A DNA stretch of 64,000 nt from Pseudomonas sp. ML96 (GTDB taxonomy: Bacteria > Pseudomonadota > Gammaproteobacteria > Pseudomonadales > Pseudomonadaceae). Of this stretch, positions 37,578 to 51,468 are shown piece by piece; within the stretch, counting starts at the first letter, position 1, and each line of letters starts with the position of its first letter. The notes below the pieces were generated by a model, which was not told the DNA's origin, did no database searches, and saw only the letters and a list, made by a program, of their open reading frames with translations. The translations under genes and the position numbers were made by a program. The stretch covers positions 1 to 64,000 of the forward strand of contig NZ_JPMY01000010.1 in NCBI RefSeq assembly GCF_000761545.1, read 5' to 3'.

Positions 37578-38133
37578 AGAGGCCTTTGACGGCGTAGATG
37601 CCGGCGGCGTTGCGCCAGTAACCCTTGTAGTCCATGCCGTAGCCGAAGATGAAGCGGTCCTGGCAGGACAGGCCGACGTAGTCCGCCTTGAGGTCCGGAC
37701 GGGCCTTGCGGTCGTGGTCCTTGTCGATCAGCACGGCGGTGTGCACGGCGCGGGCGCCGGCGTGCTTGCAGAACTCGATGATGGCCGACAGGGTGTGACC
37801 CTCGTCGAGGATGTCGTCGATGATCAGCACTTCACGGTCGATGAAGGAGATTTCCGGCTTGGCCTTCCAGAACAGCTCGCCGCCGGTGGTCTCGCTGCGA
37901 TAGCGGGTGGCGTGCAGGTAGGACAGCTCCAGCGGGAAGTTCAGCTTGGTCAGCAGCTTGCCGGCAAAGATCAGGCCACCGTTCATCACACAGAACACCA
38001 CCGGATTGGACTCGGCCAGCTCTGCGCTGATGGTCGCACCGACCTGGTCGATGGCCGCTTCGACCTCGGCCTCGGTGAACAGGCAATCGGCTTCGGCCAT
38101 GATTTGGCGGATGTGGGCGAGATCGGCGGACAT
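37576..38133 (-). CDS. hpt: Hypoxanthine-guanine phosphoribosyltransferase
   Basis: The 185-residue enzyme salvages hypoxanthine or guanine with PRPP. The PRPP loop is EVLIIDDILDEGHTL with the paired Asp, and LSCQDRFIFGYGMDYKGYWR provides the base-binding end. It is divergent from upp; purine and pyrimidine salvage genes are adjacent as in PA4645-PA4647. Confidence 0.93.
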   Translation of the reverse strand: MSADLAHIRQIMAEADCLFTEAEVEAAIDQVGATISAELAESNPVVFCVMNGGLIFAGKLLTKLNFPLELSYLHATRYRSETTGGELFWKAKPEISFIDREVLIIDDILDEGHTLSAIIEFCKHAGARAVHTAVLIDKDHDRKARPDLKADYVGLSCQDRFIFGYGMDYKGYWRNAAGIYAVKGL

Positions 38134-38329
38134 GGCGCGCTCCGGGTAGAAAATAGGGGCTGGTTAAAAAATGGTCGGCAAAGGTACTCAGATGGCTCGC
38201 ACAGGGCAAGCCCGCGGGTACATTTTCTGACCACTCGCTCAGGTGAGCCGGTAAACTGCGCGGCTTCTAAGTGGCACGACCAGTGCTTTACTCTAGCCAG
38301 AATTTTTTGCCCGCCCCGGAGACCCCTGC

Positions 38330-38968
38330 ATGCCCATCCGTGAGATCCGCCATCCGCTGATCCGCCACAAGATCGGTCTGATGCGCCGCGCCGACATCAG
38401 CACGAAGAACTTCCGCGAACTGGCCCAGGAAGTGGGCGCCCTGCTCACCTATGAGGCAACCAACGACCTGCCACTGGAAAACTACGAGATCCAGGGCTGG
38501 GCCGGGCCGGTGCAAGTGGAGAAGATCGCCGGCAAGAAGATCACCGTGGTGCCGATCCTGCGTGCCGGCATCGGCATGCTCGACGGCGTGCTCAGCCTGG
38601 TGCCGGGCGCCAAGGTCAGCGCGGTGGGCATCGCGCGTAACGAAGAGACCCTGCAGGCGCACACCTACCTGGAGAAGCTGGCACCGGAGATCGACGAGCG
38701 CCTGGCGCTGATCGTCGACCCGATGCTCGCCACCGGCGGCTCCATGGTCGCCACCATCGACCTGCTGAAGAAGGCCGGCTGCAAGGAAATCCGCGCCATG
38801 GTGCTGGTCGCCGCTCCCGAAGGCATCAAGAAGGTCGAGGACGCCCACCCCGACGTGACCATCTATACCGCCTCCATCGACCAGTGCCTCAACGAGCACG
38901 GCTACATCATTCCCGGCCTCGGTGATGCCGGCGACAAGATCTTCGGCACCAAGCAGAAGGACGCCTGA
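38330..38968 (+). CDS. upp: Uracil phosphoribosyltransferase Upp
   Basis: The 212-residue enzyme converts uracil and PRPP to UMP. The PRPP-binding motif [13 protein letters not shown] and the C-terminal uracil-binding [17 protein letters not shown] are intact. The uraA start follows after 2 bp, so the two form an operon of uptake and salvage. Confidence 0.97.
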   Translation: MPIREIRHPLIRHKIGLMRRADISTKNFRELAQEVGALLTYEATNDLPLENYEIQGWAGPVQVEKIAGKKITVVPILRAGIGMLDGVLSLVPGAKVSAVGIARNEETLQAHTYLEKLAPEIDERLALIVDPMLATGGSMVATIDLLKKAGCKEIRAMVLVAAPEGIKKVEDAHPDVTIYTASIDQCLNEHGYIIPGLGDAGDKIFGTKQKDA

Positions 38969-38970
38969 GC

Positions 38971-40233
38971 ATGAGCGAGTACAACGATCCGCTACCGCGG
39001 CAGATCCTCTCGGGCGCGCAGATGCTGTTCGTCGCCTTCGGCGCCCTGGTGCTGATGCCGCTGATCACCGGCATGGACCCGAACGTGGCGCTGTTCACCG
39101 CCGGTATCGGCACCCTGCTGTTCCAGCTGGCTACCGGCCGCCAGGTACCGGTGTTCCTGGCCTCCTCCTTCGCCTTCATCGCGCCGATCATCGCCGCCAA
39201 GGGTGAGTTCGGCATGCCGGCGGTGCTCGGCGGCGTGGTCGCCGCCGGCTTCGTCTACACCTTCCTCGGCCTGGCCGTGAAGCTGAAAGGCCCAGGCTTC
39301 ATCGACCGCGTCCTGCCGCCAGTGGTGATCGGTCCGGTGGTCATCTCCATCGGCCTGGCGCTGTCGCCGGTGGCGGTGAACATGGCCATGGGCAAGACCG
39401 GTGACGCCGCCGCGCAGCTGGTGCCCTACCAGACCGCCATGTTCATCTCCATGTCGGCGCTGGTCACCACCGTGCTGGTGGCCGTGCTCGGTCGCGGTCT
39501 GTTCCGCCTGGTGCCGATCCTCTCCGGCATCGCCGTGGGCTGCATCCTCTCGGCCTTCTTCGGCGTGATCGACACCACCGGCATCGCCGCCGCGCCCTGG
39601 CTGGCGATTCCCAAGTTCATGGCCCCCGAATTCCACCTCGGCGCCATCCTGTACATGGTGCCGGTGGCCCTGGCCCCGGCCATCGAGCACATCGGTGGGG
39701 TGATCGCCGTTGGCACCGTCACCGGCAAGGACTTCGTGCGCAAGCCCGGCCTGCACCGCACCCTGCTCGGTGACGGCCTGGCCACCTCGGCCGCCGGCCT
39801 GTTCGGTGGCCCGCCCAATACCACCTACGCCGAAGTCACCGGCGCGGTGATGCTGACCAAGAGCTTCAACCCCAAGGTGATGACCTGGGCGGCGATCTTC
39901 GCCATCACCCTGGCCTTCATCGGCAAGTTCGGCGCGGCGCTGCAGGCCATCCCGGTACCGGTGATGGGCGGCATCCTCTGCCTGCTGTTCGGCTCCATCG
40001 CCGTGGTCGGCCTGAACACCCTGATCCGCCACCAGGTCGACCTGTCCGAGGCGCGCAACCTGGTGATCGTCTCGGTGACCCTGGTATTCGGCATCGGCGG
40101 CATGGTCATCGGCGGCAAGGCCTTCGCCCTCTCCGGCATCTCCCTGTGCGCCATCAGCGCCCTGGCGCTGAACCTGCTGCTACCGGGCGGCAACGCCTGG
40201 CGCAAGCACCCGCCGATCGATCCCGAGATCTGA
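38971..40233 (+). CDS. uraA: Uracil permease UraA (NCS2 family)
   Basis: The 420-residue inner-membrane symporter has the 14-segment nucleobase-ascorbate transporter layout with an early Gln-Ile-Leu-Ser-Gly-Ala-Gln stretch, HIGGVIAVGTVTGKDF (motif with the substrate-binding Glu in the preceding APAIEH) and the signature GGPPNTTYAEVTG. It follows upp directly and ends in a rho-independent terminator. Confidence 0.95.
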   Translation: MSEYNDPLPRQILSGAQMLFVAFGALVLMPLITGMDPNVALFTAGIGTLLFQLATGRQVPVFLASSFAFIAPIIAAKGEFGMPAVLGGVVAAGFVYTFLGLAVKLKGPGFIDRVLPPVVIGPVVISIGLALSPVAVNMAMGKTGDAAAQLVPYQTAMFISMSALVTTVLVAVLGRGLFRLVPILSGIAVGCILSAFFGVIDTTGIAAAPWLAIPKFMAPEFHLGAILYMVPVALAPAIEHIGGVIAVGTVTGKDFVRKPGLHRTLLGDGLATSAAGLFGGPPNTTYAEVTGAVMLTKSFNPKVMTWAAIFAITLAFIGKFGAALQAIPVPVMGGILCLLFGSIAVVGLNTLIRHQVDLSEARNLVIVSVTLVFGIGGMVIGGKAFALSGISLCAISALALNLLLPGGNAWRKHPPIDPEI

Positions 40234-40238
40234 TCGCC

Positions 40239-40265
40239 AAGGCCCCGCACTGCGGGGCCTTTTTC
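40239..40265 (+). terminator. Rho-independent terminator of upp-uraA
   Basis: AAGGCCCCGCA (40239-40249) and TGCGGGGCCTT (40251-40261) pair and are followed by further T. Confidence 0.88.
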
Positions 40266-40400
40266 ATTGCGCCGCAGTCGTCAGTTTGGCGCTTTTACCC
40301 TCCTCGCGGTTCGCTCAGAGCACCTTGCTGATGCCATGCTGCGTCCATGCACCCCACCGGGTTGGCTAGGCTTGCTGCACACATGGAATGAGGAGCCCGC

Positions 40401-41884
<1,484 letters not shown>

Positions 41885-41888
<4 letters not shown>

Positions 41889-42949
41889 AGAGCAACACGG
41901 TAGGCGCGATCGGCATCGATCTCGCCTACGCCACCGGGAGTGCCGAGCAGCAGCTCGTTGCCCACCTGTACCACGCTGCTGAAGCTGGGCAGCTCGCTGT
42001 CCGGCGAGGCCTGCAGGCTCTCCAGCACGCGGCCCTCGCCGTCGAAGCGGAACACATGGGGATAGCGGCTGGGCCGCGCCAGCAGCGCCGGCGGCAGGCG
42101 CGAGGCGACCTTGCGCAGGAATGGCCAGGGCCCCAGCGCATCGAGCACGGTCTTGCGCGGCGAGAAGAACGAGCACCAGTAGCTGCCGTCCGGGGCGATG
42201 GACAGATCGCCGGGGAAGCCCGGCAGGTTGTCCACCAGCACCTCGCGCTGGCCACTGCGCGGGCCCTGTATCCACAGGCGCGTGATGCGATAGGCACCGG
42301 TCTCGGCGACCAGCAGGTAGGACTCGTCCGGGCTGAGCACCACGCCGTTGGCGAACTGCAGGCCATCCATCACCCGCTCGATGCGCCCGTCCACATAGCG
42401 CACGAACACACCACCGTCGCCGCCGTGTTCCAGCAGGGCGCGCTTGTTGTCGGCCAGGCCCCAGCGGCTGGAGGCCTCGGTGAAGAACAGGCGGCCATCG
42501 CGGGCGACGAACACATCGTTGAGGAAGGTAAAGCGCTGCTGGGCATCGCTCTGCACCACGACCTGCGCCTGCCCCTCGGGAGACACGCGCCAGACCTTGG
42601 CATTGGCTTCGTCCGCCGCGTACAGGCTGCCGTCCGGCCCGAAGTTCATGCCCACCGGACGCCCGGCCAGGCTGACGAAGGTCTGCGCCGCCTCCCCCGC
42701 CTGCCAGCGCAGGATGCGCCCATCGCCGATGCCGCTGTAGCGCCGGCCCTGGCCGTCCACCACCACGGTGTCCGGGCCGTCGAGGCCGGACTGTTCCAGC
42801 ACCGCGCCATCCAGCCGGCCATTGGCGGCCCACACACCCTCGGCCTTGGGCACCGGGCCCGGCTGCCAGGCCCGTGGCTGCAACTCCGTGGGCCAGAACA
42901 GCAGGTGACTGCAGCCGGCGAGCAGGGCCAGTAACAACAGCTTGCGCAT
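41885..42949 (-). CDS. SMP-30/strictosidine synthase-like beta-propeller lipoprotein (lactonase-like)
   Basis: The 354-residue protein starts with a signal peptide ending LLAGC, predicting a lipoprotein. The mature part is a six-bladed beta-propeller with AGRPVGMNFGPDGSLYAADE, FLNDVFVARDGRLFFTEAS and ANGVVLSPDESYLLVAETG, as in SMP-30 and strictosidine synthase-like hydrolases; conserved Glu/Asn metal ligands are plausible. It would act in the periplasm, possibly on lactones. It lies 96 bp downstream of the TonB receptor gene in the same direction. Confidence 0.82.
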
Positions 42950-43045
42950 GGCGGTCTTCCTTATCGTTATTGTCCCTGCAGCCTAATCCACGGCACGCCA
43001 CGCGGGGACCTTCCCGCTGTGCCAAAGCACTGGCCTTGCAGCCAC

Positions 43046-45127
43046 TCAGAAGTTGAAGGCGAGATCGGCGCCGAGATACCAGTTACGCCCCGGCGCCGGC
43101 TCGTAATAACGACCGTTGCCCTCGGCCACGATGACCGAGCCGATGTAGTCGCGGTCCAGCAGGTTATCCAGGCGCAGGGTTTGGCCGAAGGTCCATTGCT
43201 GCAAGCTCTGCTCATGCCGTACGCGCCAGTTGAACACGGCATAGCCCGGTGCCGGGCGTTGCTGGTTGCTGTCCTCGACATACACCTTGCTGCGATACAG
43301 GCCCTCGATGGCCGTGGAGAGTGTTTCGCTCGGGCGCCAGAGCAGCTCGCCGTATAGGGTCGTGGTCGGCACGCCGGGCAGTCGATTGCCCGCCTCGATC
43401 TGCCGCCCGGCGCTGCTGAAGTCCTGGTCGTAGGTCGCCTGCAGGTAGGTGTAGGCCAGGCTGGCCTGCCACTGCTCGCCCCACTGCTGCTCCAGGCTCA
43501 GCTCGACACCACGGCGCAGGGTCTGCGCGGCATTCTGGTAGGTGCTGCGCCCGGAGGATGAGCCAGCCACGACCAGCTCGTCGTCGGTCTCGATCTGGAA
43601 CAGCGCGGCGTTCAACCGCGTCGCTTCGCCGAGCAGGGCCTTGAGGCCCAGCTCGTACTGCAGGCTGGTCGCCGCATCGAGCTGCAGGTTGAAGCCGCCG
43701 GCATCGGGCGAATAGGCCAGCTCGTTCAGGGTCGGGGTCTCGAAACCCTGGCCGACGCTGAAATAGCCGTGCAGCTCGGGCGTGAAGGCGTAGAGCACGC
43801 CGAAGGCGGGCGTGCTCTGCTGGTAGGTGCGGCTGCCGCTGTCGTCGCCGTTGCTGCGGAAGTGATCGTCGACCTCCACCTCGACGCGGTTATGCCGCAC
43901 ACCCGCCTGCAGGGTCCAGTCGCCCAGGCGCCAGTTGGCCTGCAGGTAGGGGTCGAGGCTGGTGACCCGGTCGAGCTCGTCGCGGCGCAGCTGCCCCTTC
44001 ACACCCAGCAGGCTGCCGACGAAGTTCTCGTAGCCTTGGCGGTCGTCCTCGCTATGGTCGTAATCGAGCCCCAGCACCCACTCGAACTCGCCGGGCAAGG
44101 CCTCAACCGGTTGCAGCCAGCGCAGGCTGCCGCCGTGGAACTCGCGGGAGAAGTCGATCACCCCGCCAGCATGTTTCGGGTTGCCCTGCACGGCGACGGG
44201 AATCGACTGGTACTGCACCACCCGCCGGGTTCCCGCATACAGCGTGCTCTGCAGGCTGGCCGCGCCGAACTGGCGCTCGTAGTTCAGGCCCAGCTGCTGC
44301 TGGTCGATGCTCTTGCGCGTATCGAACAGCTCGGCCACCGCCGGCGCCGCACGTGGGTCGGCCTGGTAGGCGTCCCAGGTCAGCCCCAGCGGATCGTCGC
44401 TCTGCTGGTTAAAGTCGCTGAAGCTCAGGGCCAGGCGGCTGTCGTCGTCCGGATGCAGGGTGAGCTTGGCGAAGGTCTGCTCGCGCAGGGCCGCGCTGTG
44501 GTCACGGTAGCCGTCGGTATCCAGCCGCGAGCTATCGACGAGAAAGCCACCCCACTGATTGCCACCCTCGGCACTGAGCCGCTGTCGGCTCAGCCGGTCG
44601 CTGCCCCAGGCCGTGCCGGCGGACACCTGCGGCGGCCCCTCGCCGTCGCGGGAGAACAGCTGGATCACACCGCCCGCGTTGCTGCCGTACATCGTCGCCA
44701 TCGGCCCGCGCAGTACCTCGATGCGCTCGGCGCTGTCGAGGTCGAAGGTGGCCAGCTGACCCTGACCATCCGGCGTGCTGGCCGGGATACCGTCGGCGAT
44801 CAGCTTGATGCCGCGCACGCCGAAGGTGGCACGCGAACCGAAGCCACGCGACGACACCTGCAGGTCCTGGGCGTAGTTCTGCCGGTTCTGCACCACCAAC
44901 CCGGGCACCCGCTGTAGCACCTCGGAGGCATTGATGCCCGGCTGCCCTTCGCTGATGGTGCGCCGATCCAGGCTGTCGACCGAGAACGGCAGATCGAAGC
45001 TGCGCTCGGCGCTGCGCGAGCCGCTGATCACCGCGGGATCGAGCTGCACGGCCTCGCCGGCCAGCAACGGGCCGGGCAGTAGCAGCGCGAACAGGGAGGG
45101 CAGGCGCCGCGACACCCGCCTACTCAC
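43046..45127 (-). CDS. pqqU: TonB-dependent outer membrane receptor, PqqU/YncD type
   Basis: The 693-residue protein has a signal peptide (cleavage after LLAG/GEA region), a plug domain and a 22-strand barrel ending in Phe. Long matches to E. coli YncD, now PqqU, are visible: [47 protein letters not shown] with NPKHAGGVI, and the terminal [16 protein letters not shown]. PqqU imports pyrroloquinoline quinone with picomolar affinity. The adjacent gene encodes a PQQ-dependent dehydrogenase, which supports the same ligand. Its start overlaps that gene by 8 bp, so the two are coupled. Confidence 0.85.
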   Translation of the reverse strand: MSRRVSRRLPSLFALLLPGPLLAGEAVQLDPAVISGSRSAERSFDLPFSVDSLDRRTISEGQPGINASEVLQRVPGLVVQNRQNYAQDLQVSSRGFGSRATFGVRGIKLIADGIPASTPDGQGQLATFDLDSAERIEVLRGPMATMYGSNAGGVIQLFSRDGEGPPQVSAGTAWGSDRLSRQRLSAEGGNQWGGFLVDSSRLDTDGYRDHSAALREQTFAKLTLHPDDDSRLALSFSDFNQQSDDPLGLTWDAYQADPRAAPAVAELFDTRKSIDQQQLGLNYERQFGAASLQSTLYAGTRRVVQYQSIPVAVQGNPKHAGGVIDFSREFHGGSLRWLQPVEALPGEFEWVLGLDYDHSEDDRQGYENFVGSLLGVKGQLRRDELDRVTSLDPYLQANWRLGDWTLQAGVRHNRVEVEVDDHFRSNGDDSGSRTYQQSTPAFGVLYAFTPELHGYFSVGQGFETPTLNELAYSPDAGGFNLQLDAATSLQYELGLKALLGEATRLNAALFQIETDDELVVAGSSSGRSTYQNAAQTLRRGVELSLEQQWGEQWQASLAYTYLQATYDQDFSSAGRQIEAGNRLPGVPTTTLYGELLWRPSETLSTAIEGLYRSKVYVEDSNQQRPAPGYAVFNWRVRHEQSLQQWTFGQTLRLDNLLDRDYIGSVIVAEGNGRYYEPAPGRNWYLGADLAFNF

Positions 45128-46427
45128 TCGCCTTGGCGCTGACGCGCCAGATCAGGTTGCCGACATCGTCCGCCACCAGCAGCGCGCCCTGCTTGTCGAC
45201 CACCACGCCCACCGGGCGGCCCATGGCCTGCTCCTCGCCATCGAGGAAGCCGCTCAGCACATCCTGCGGCATGCCATCGGGCTTGCCGCCCTTGAACGGC
45301 ACGAAGATCACCTTGTAGCCACTGTGCGGCTTGCGGTTCCACGAGCCGTGCTGACCGATGAACATGCCTTCCTTGAACGGCGGCAGCTGCGCCTGGTCGG
45401 CAAAGGCAATGCCCAGCGAGGCGGTGTGCGCGCCGAGGGCGTAGTCGGGGACGATGGCCTTGGCCACCAGCTCGGGCTGCTGCGGCTGCACCCGCGCATC
45501 GACATGCTGGCCGAAGTAGCTGTAGGGCCAGCCGTAGAAGCCGCCGTCCTGCACCGAGGTGATGTAGTCCGGCACCAGGTCATCGCCGATCTCGTCGCGC
45601 TCGTTGACCGAGGTCCACAGCTTGCCGCTCACCGGCTCCCAGGCCAGCCCGTTGGGGTTGCGCAGGCCGCTGGCGAACAGGCGCTTGGCGCCGCTGGCCG
45701 GGTCGACCTCCCAGATCGCCGCGCGCCCCTCCTCGATGTCCATGCCGTTCTCGCCGACATTGCTGTTGGAGCCGACGGTGACATACAGCTTGCTGCCATC
45801 GCGGCTGGCGATGACGTTCTTGGTCCAGTGGTGATTGATCCCGGCCGGCAGGTCGGTCAGCTTGGCGCCCTCACCTTCGATGTGGGTCTGGCCATCCCGG
45901 TAGGTGAAACGCAGCAGGGCATCGGCATTGGCCACATACAGCTGATCGCCAACCAGCACCATGCCGAACGGCGAGTGCAGCTGATCGAGGAACACCGTGC
46001 GCATCTCGGCGACGCCATCGCCGTCGGCATCGCGCAGCAGGCTGATGCGATCCGCGCTGGGCACCCCGGCGCCGGCCTTCTCCATCACTTTGCCGGCGAT
46101 CCAGCCCTTGATCCCGCCACCATCACGCGCCGGCGCATTGCTCTCCGCCACCAGCACATCGCCGTTGGGCAGCACGTACAGCCAGCGCGGATGATCCAGG
46201 CCGGAGGCGAAGGCATTGACCTGGGTGCCAGCGGCGGCCACGGGTTTGCCACCGTCGGGCCAACCTACGGCGGGGGCGATATTGACGGTGGGCAGCAGCC
46301 CTTCGCTCGGCTTCGGCAATTGCGGCTGCGGGCCGTAGCCCTGCTCGATCGCCTGGTTCGAACCATCGCTGCAACCGGCGAGCGCAATCGCCACCAGCAG
46401 ACCGGGCAGCAGTGAACGTGCGTGCAT
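45120..46427 (-). CDS. PQQ-dependent sugar (sorbosone-type) dehydrogenase lipoprotein
   Basis: The 435-residue protein has a lipoprotein signal (AIALAGC) and a six-bladed propeller of the soluble PQQ glucose/sorbosone dehydrogenase family: [60 protein letters not shown] and [17 protein letters not shown], which supply the PQQ and calcium sites with the catalytic His. It would oxidise aldoses or aldonates to lactones in the periplasm. It is first in the receptor operon. Confidence 0.87.
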   Translation of the reverse strand: MHARSLLPGLLVAIALAGCSDGSNQAIEQGYGPQPQLPKPSEGLLPTVNIAPAVGWPDGGKPVAAAGTQVNAFASGLDHPRWLYVLPNGDVLVAESNAPARDGGGIKGWIAGKVMEKAGAGVPSADRISLLRDADGDGVAEMRTVFLDQLHSPFGMVLVGDQLYVANADALLRFTYRDGQTHIEGEGAKLTDLPAGINHHWTKNVIASRDGSKLYVTVGSNSNVGENGMDIEEGRAAIWEVDPASGAKRLFASGLRNPNGLAWEPVSGKLWTSVNERDEIGDDLVPDYITSVQDGGFYGWPYSYFGQHVDARVQPQQPELVAKAIVPDYALGAHTASLGIAFADQAQLPPFKEGMFIGQHGSWNRKPHSGYKVIFVPFKGGKPDGMPQDVLSGFLDGEEQAMGRPVGVVVDKQGALLVADDVGNLIWRVSAKASE

Positions 46428-46577
46428 GGCGTCCTTCCTTTGTTGTTGTGCTCAGGCGTTGACCACCGCGTGCTGCGGGGATTCCGCTCCTCGTTTCGGC
46501 ACAACACTACCAGCACACAGCCGCCACCGGCCGCCAAATCACAACAGATCGTGTCTCAGCGGCCCGCGCGGCGAACG

Positions 46578-47084
46578 TCACGCAATCAGATCACGGGTTT
46601 CCTGATAGGTGGTGATCGCCTCGATCGCGGTCCGCGTGGTCACCGTCTGCTGCGGACCGAAGGTCAGCTGGGTAGACGTCTGCTGCTGCACGGCATTCTG
46701 CGTCGTCAGTGGGTCGTCCTGTTCGGCGTTCATCTGCAACTGCTCGGCCCGCTGGGCCTCCAGCACCCGCTCAACCTGCTGCTGACGCAGCCGATCCTGC
46801 AGGTTGCTGGCGGCTTCATCTGCTGCCTGCCGCGCCTGCTCGGCCAGCTCTTCGCGCAGTAGCTCACGACGTTCCTCGGCCAGTTCCTGCTGCCGCGCGG
46901 AACGCTCAGCGGCCCGTTCACGGGCCAGTTCCAGACGATCCTGCAACCGCTCGGCGCTGGTCGGGTTGAGCTCGGTGTCGAAACGGTTACGCACCGGGCC
47001 CAGTGCGGTGTCACTGTCATCGATCGCCCGCAGCGGGCGCGATTCGTAGAGGCTGTTGCCAATCGGATTGATGGCGATAGGCAT
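46578..47084 (-). CDS. Coiled-coil hypothetical protein
   Basis: The 168-residue protein starts MPIAINPIGNSLYESRPLRA, followed by a long central helix (about residues 40-125) rich in Arg, Glu, Gln and Leu, typical of a coiled coil, and a Thr/Gln-rich tail. GGGAGA precedes ATG 47084. It has no signal peptide or known domain. Its gene stands alone between two gene-poor stretches. Confidence 0.65.
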   Translation of the reverse strand: MPIAINPIGNSLYESRPLRAIDDSDTALGPVRNRFDTELNPTSAERLQDRLELARERAAERSARQQELAEERRELLREELAEQARQAADEAASNLQDRLRQQQVERVLEAQRAEQLQMNAEQDDPLTTQNAVQQQTSTQLTFGPQQTVTTRTAIEAITTYQETRDLIA

Positions 47085-47366
47085 AGGGTTCTCCCTGGTT
47101 TCTCGGCCTGGGAGCCCCAGTCTACGGCGCTGCAACCCGCGGCTTTAGGCGGATGGGGCATAAGGCGCGGGAGCAGATGATCTAGCACTTTTTCCCCGGC
47201 AAACGGTCACTCCGTTCCGCCCGCGTGGCGCTCACTCCGTGCTATCGCCCATGGCAGAGGCGCTCGGCGCAGATCCCCCGCTGCGCTAGGCAAAACCTCG
47301 TCGTAGAGCCTTCGCGCCTCGCTTGCGCGGCGCCTGCGATGGAGAAAACACGACGAATGGTCGCGC

Positions 47367-48266
47367 TCAGGCCTGATCCAGCGCCTGGATCTGCTCGATC
47401 AGCCACTGCAACGGCGTATCGCGACTGCGCAGGTCGAGGCTGACGATCTCCAGATGGAAGGGCCCCAGCTCGAACGGCAGGTCGAACAGCTTCAGCGGCA
47501 GCAGACCGGCGAAGTAGCGCGCCAGGCGCGTCGGCAGCACCGCCACCAAATCGCCACCGGCGGCGATGTGCGCGGCCTGCAGGTAGTTCGGCGTGGTGTA
47601 GACGATCTCGCGGCTGAGGCCATGTTCGCCCAGCCACTGCTCGACCATGCCGCGGGTCTGCCCGCCGTGCACCCACAGGTGACGCAGACGCAGGAAGCCA
47701 TCCAGGCTCAGGCCCTCCCGCAACTGTGGATGATCACGGCGCGCCACCAGTTGCAGGGTTTCGCTCATCCAGCGGCGACCGACGAAGCGTGGCGGCAGCG
47801 CCTCGAAGCGGCCCAAGGCGAGGTCGATCTCGCCCTTCTCCAGCGCCTCGGCTGGCAGGCGCGGCGACAGGTGACGCACGTCGATGCGGATGCCCGGCGC
47901 CAGCTCGGCCAGGCGCGCCAGCAGGCGCGGCATCAGCAGCATCTCGGCGTAGTCGGTCAGGGCGATGGTGAAGCGCTGGCGGCTGCGTGCCGGATCGAAG
48001 CGGCTGCCTTCACTGAGGCTCTCCTCGATCTGCCGCAGGGCGGCGCGGATCGGCGCTTCCAGCTCCAGCGCCCGTGGTGTCGGCTGCATGGCGCGGCCCA
48101 CGCGCACCAGCAGCGGGTCGTCGAGCAGGTCGCGCAGGCGCCCCAGCGCGTTGCTCACCGCCGGCTGGCTGAGCGCCAGATGCTCGGCAGCGCGCGAGAC
48201 ATTGCGCTCGCGCAGCAGGGCATCGAGCACGCGCAGAAGGTTGAGGTCGAAGGTCGATATATTCAC
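47367..48266 (-). CDS. LysR family transcriptional regulator
   Basis: The 299-residue protein has the winged helix (LNLLRVLDALLRERNVSRAA, LSQPAVSNALGRLRDLLDDP) of the NodD/LeuO-like LysR subgroup and a co-inducer domain. It is divergent from the beta-oxidation-like genes 95 bp away and is probably their regulator. The 282 bp after its 3' end, up to 47084, holds no gene I can support, only GC-rich sequence. Confidence 0.9.
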   Translation of the reverse strand: MNISTFDLNLLRVLDALLRERNVSRAAEHLALSQPAVSNALGRLRDLLDDPLLVRVGRAMQPTPRALELEAPIRAALRQIEESLSEGSRFDPARSRQRFTIALTDYAEMLLMPRLLARLAELAPGIRIDVRHLSPRLPAEALEKGEIDLALGRFEALPPRFVGRRWMSETLQLVARRDHPQLREGLSLDGFLRLRHLWVHGGQTRGMVEQWLGEHGLSREIVYTTPNYLQAAHIAAGGDLVAVLPTRLARYFAGLLPLKLFDLPFELGPFHLEIVSLDLRSRDTPLQWLIEQIQALDQA

Positions 48267-48306
48267 GAGAGGAATTCAACTTATCACAAGTCAAAATTTC
48301 TCAAAT

Positions 48307-48320
48307 AGTACAGCGGTACT
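48307..48320. promoter_or_regulatory. Dyad in the LysR-hydroxyacyl-CoA dehydrogenase divergent region
   Basis: AGTAC (48307-48311) and GTACT (48316-48320) are inverted around AGCG, 42 bp before the dehydrogenase start, in an AT-rich segment; ACTT-N5-AAGT lies nearby at 48279-48291. Either could belong to the LysR operator. Confidence 0.35.
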
Positions 48321-48361
48321 TAAGGTGCGTCAGTTTTCGCTATCGCGTTCGAGGAAAGGCT

Positions 48362-49596
48362 ATGAGCAATAACTACAAGATCGAACAGGCCGCCGTGATC
48401 GGCGCCGGCACCATGGGCCGCGGCATCGTCATCAGCCTGGCCAACGCCGGCATCCCGGTCCTGTGGCTGGACAACAACCCGCAGATGGTCGAGGCCGGCC
48501 TGAAGATGGCCGAGGATACCTGGGCGCAGAACGTCGCCAAGGGCCGCATCACCACCGGCGAAGCCAGCCTGCGCCTGTCGCGTATCCAGGCGGTGAACGA
48601 GTATGCCGACCTGGCCGACGTCGATCTGGTGATCGAAGCCGTCTACGAGAACCTCGAACTCAAGCAGGAAATCTTCCGCACCCTCGACCGCATCGTGAAG
48701 CCGGGCGCGATCCTCGCCAGCAACACCTCGGCGCTGGATATCGACGCCATCGCCGCCGTCACCACTCGCCCGCAGGACGTGCTCGGCCTGCACTTCTTCA
48801 GCCCGGCGCACATCATGAAGCTGCTGGAGATCGTGCGTGGCGCCGAGACCGCACCGGCCGTGCTCGACGCCGCCGTGGCCCTCGGCCAGCGCATCGGCAA
48901 GATCAGCGTGGTGGCCGGCAACTGCGACGGCTTCATCGGCAACCGCATGCTGCACACCTACGTGTTCGAGGCGCGCAGCATGCTGCTGGAAGGCGCCTAC
49001 CCGCATCAGGTCGACAGCGCCCTGCAGGGCTTCGGCTTCGCCATGGGTCCGTTCCGCATGTACGACGTGGTCGGCATCGACCTGGAGTGGCGTGCTCGCG
49101 AGCTGGCCGGCAAGGGCCAGGATGTGGCCCAGGTGCAGGTCGACAACCGCCTGTGCGAACTCGGCCGCTTCGGCCAGAAGTCCGGCAAGGGCTACTACAG
49201 CTACGCGCCGGGCAGCCGCCAGGCCGAGCACGATCCGTTGGTGGACGCGCTGGTGCAGCGCGAGGGCGAGCGCCTCGGCTACCAGCGCCGCAACGTCGGC
49301 CCGGAGGAGATCCTCGAGCGCTGCCTGCTGGCCCTGGTCAACGAGGGTGCGAAGATTCTCGAGGAGAACATCGCCGCCAACAGCCATGACGTCGACCTGG
49401 TCTATCTCAACGGCTACGGCTTCCCCGCCGACAAAGGCGGGCCGATGGCCTGGGCCGACGCCCAGGGCGTGGCCGCGATTCGCGAGCGCCTGCTGAACCT
49501 TACCGAGCGCTTCGGCGCGCACTGGCAGCCGGCCGGCCTGATCGACCGCCTGGTGGCAGACGGCAAGCGCTTCGCCGACGTACAGGAGGGCCGCGC

Positions 49597-49600
<4 letters not shown>
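48362..49600 (+). CDS. 3-hydroxyacyl-CoA dehydrogenase
   Basis: The 412-residue protein has the NAD-binding motif AAVIGAGTMGRGIVISLANAG, the catalytic His in LHFFSPAHIMKLLEIVRG, then GNCDGFIGNRML and a duplicated C-terminal helical domain (KSGKGYYSY, then GYGFPADKGGPMAWAD). It is a stand-alone dehydrogenase, without the crotonase domain of FadB. The start of the acyl-CoA dehydrogenase gene overlaps its stop by ATGA. Confidence 0.93.
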
Positions 49601-51387
<1,787 letters not shown>

Positions 51388-51392
51388 TTGGC

Positions 51393-51443
51393 GCTGCGTG
51401 CGGCGCTGCCCGATGATCGTTCTCGGGTAGCCCCGCACGCAGC
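51393..51443. repeat. Long intergenic hairpin after the acyl-CoA dehydrogenase gene
   Basis: GCTGCGTGCGG (51393-51403) pairs with CCGCACGCAGC (51433-51443), and the inside continues with CCCGA and TCGGG around a nine-base loop. About 20 of 21 positions pair, with one mismatch and one G-T. There is no T-run. It may be a REP-like element or a transcript-stabilising stem. Confidence 0.75.
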
Positions 51444-51468
51444 CCCTTCCCCTCACCGAGAGGCACGG

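Noticed and set aside
47085..47366. Small gene in the gap before the LysR gene
   Set aside because: Short frames exist only as GC-driven shadows with no ribosome binding site; the sequence is GC-rich with minor repeats (CACTCCGT twice).
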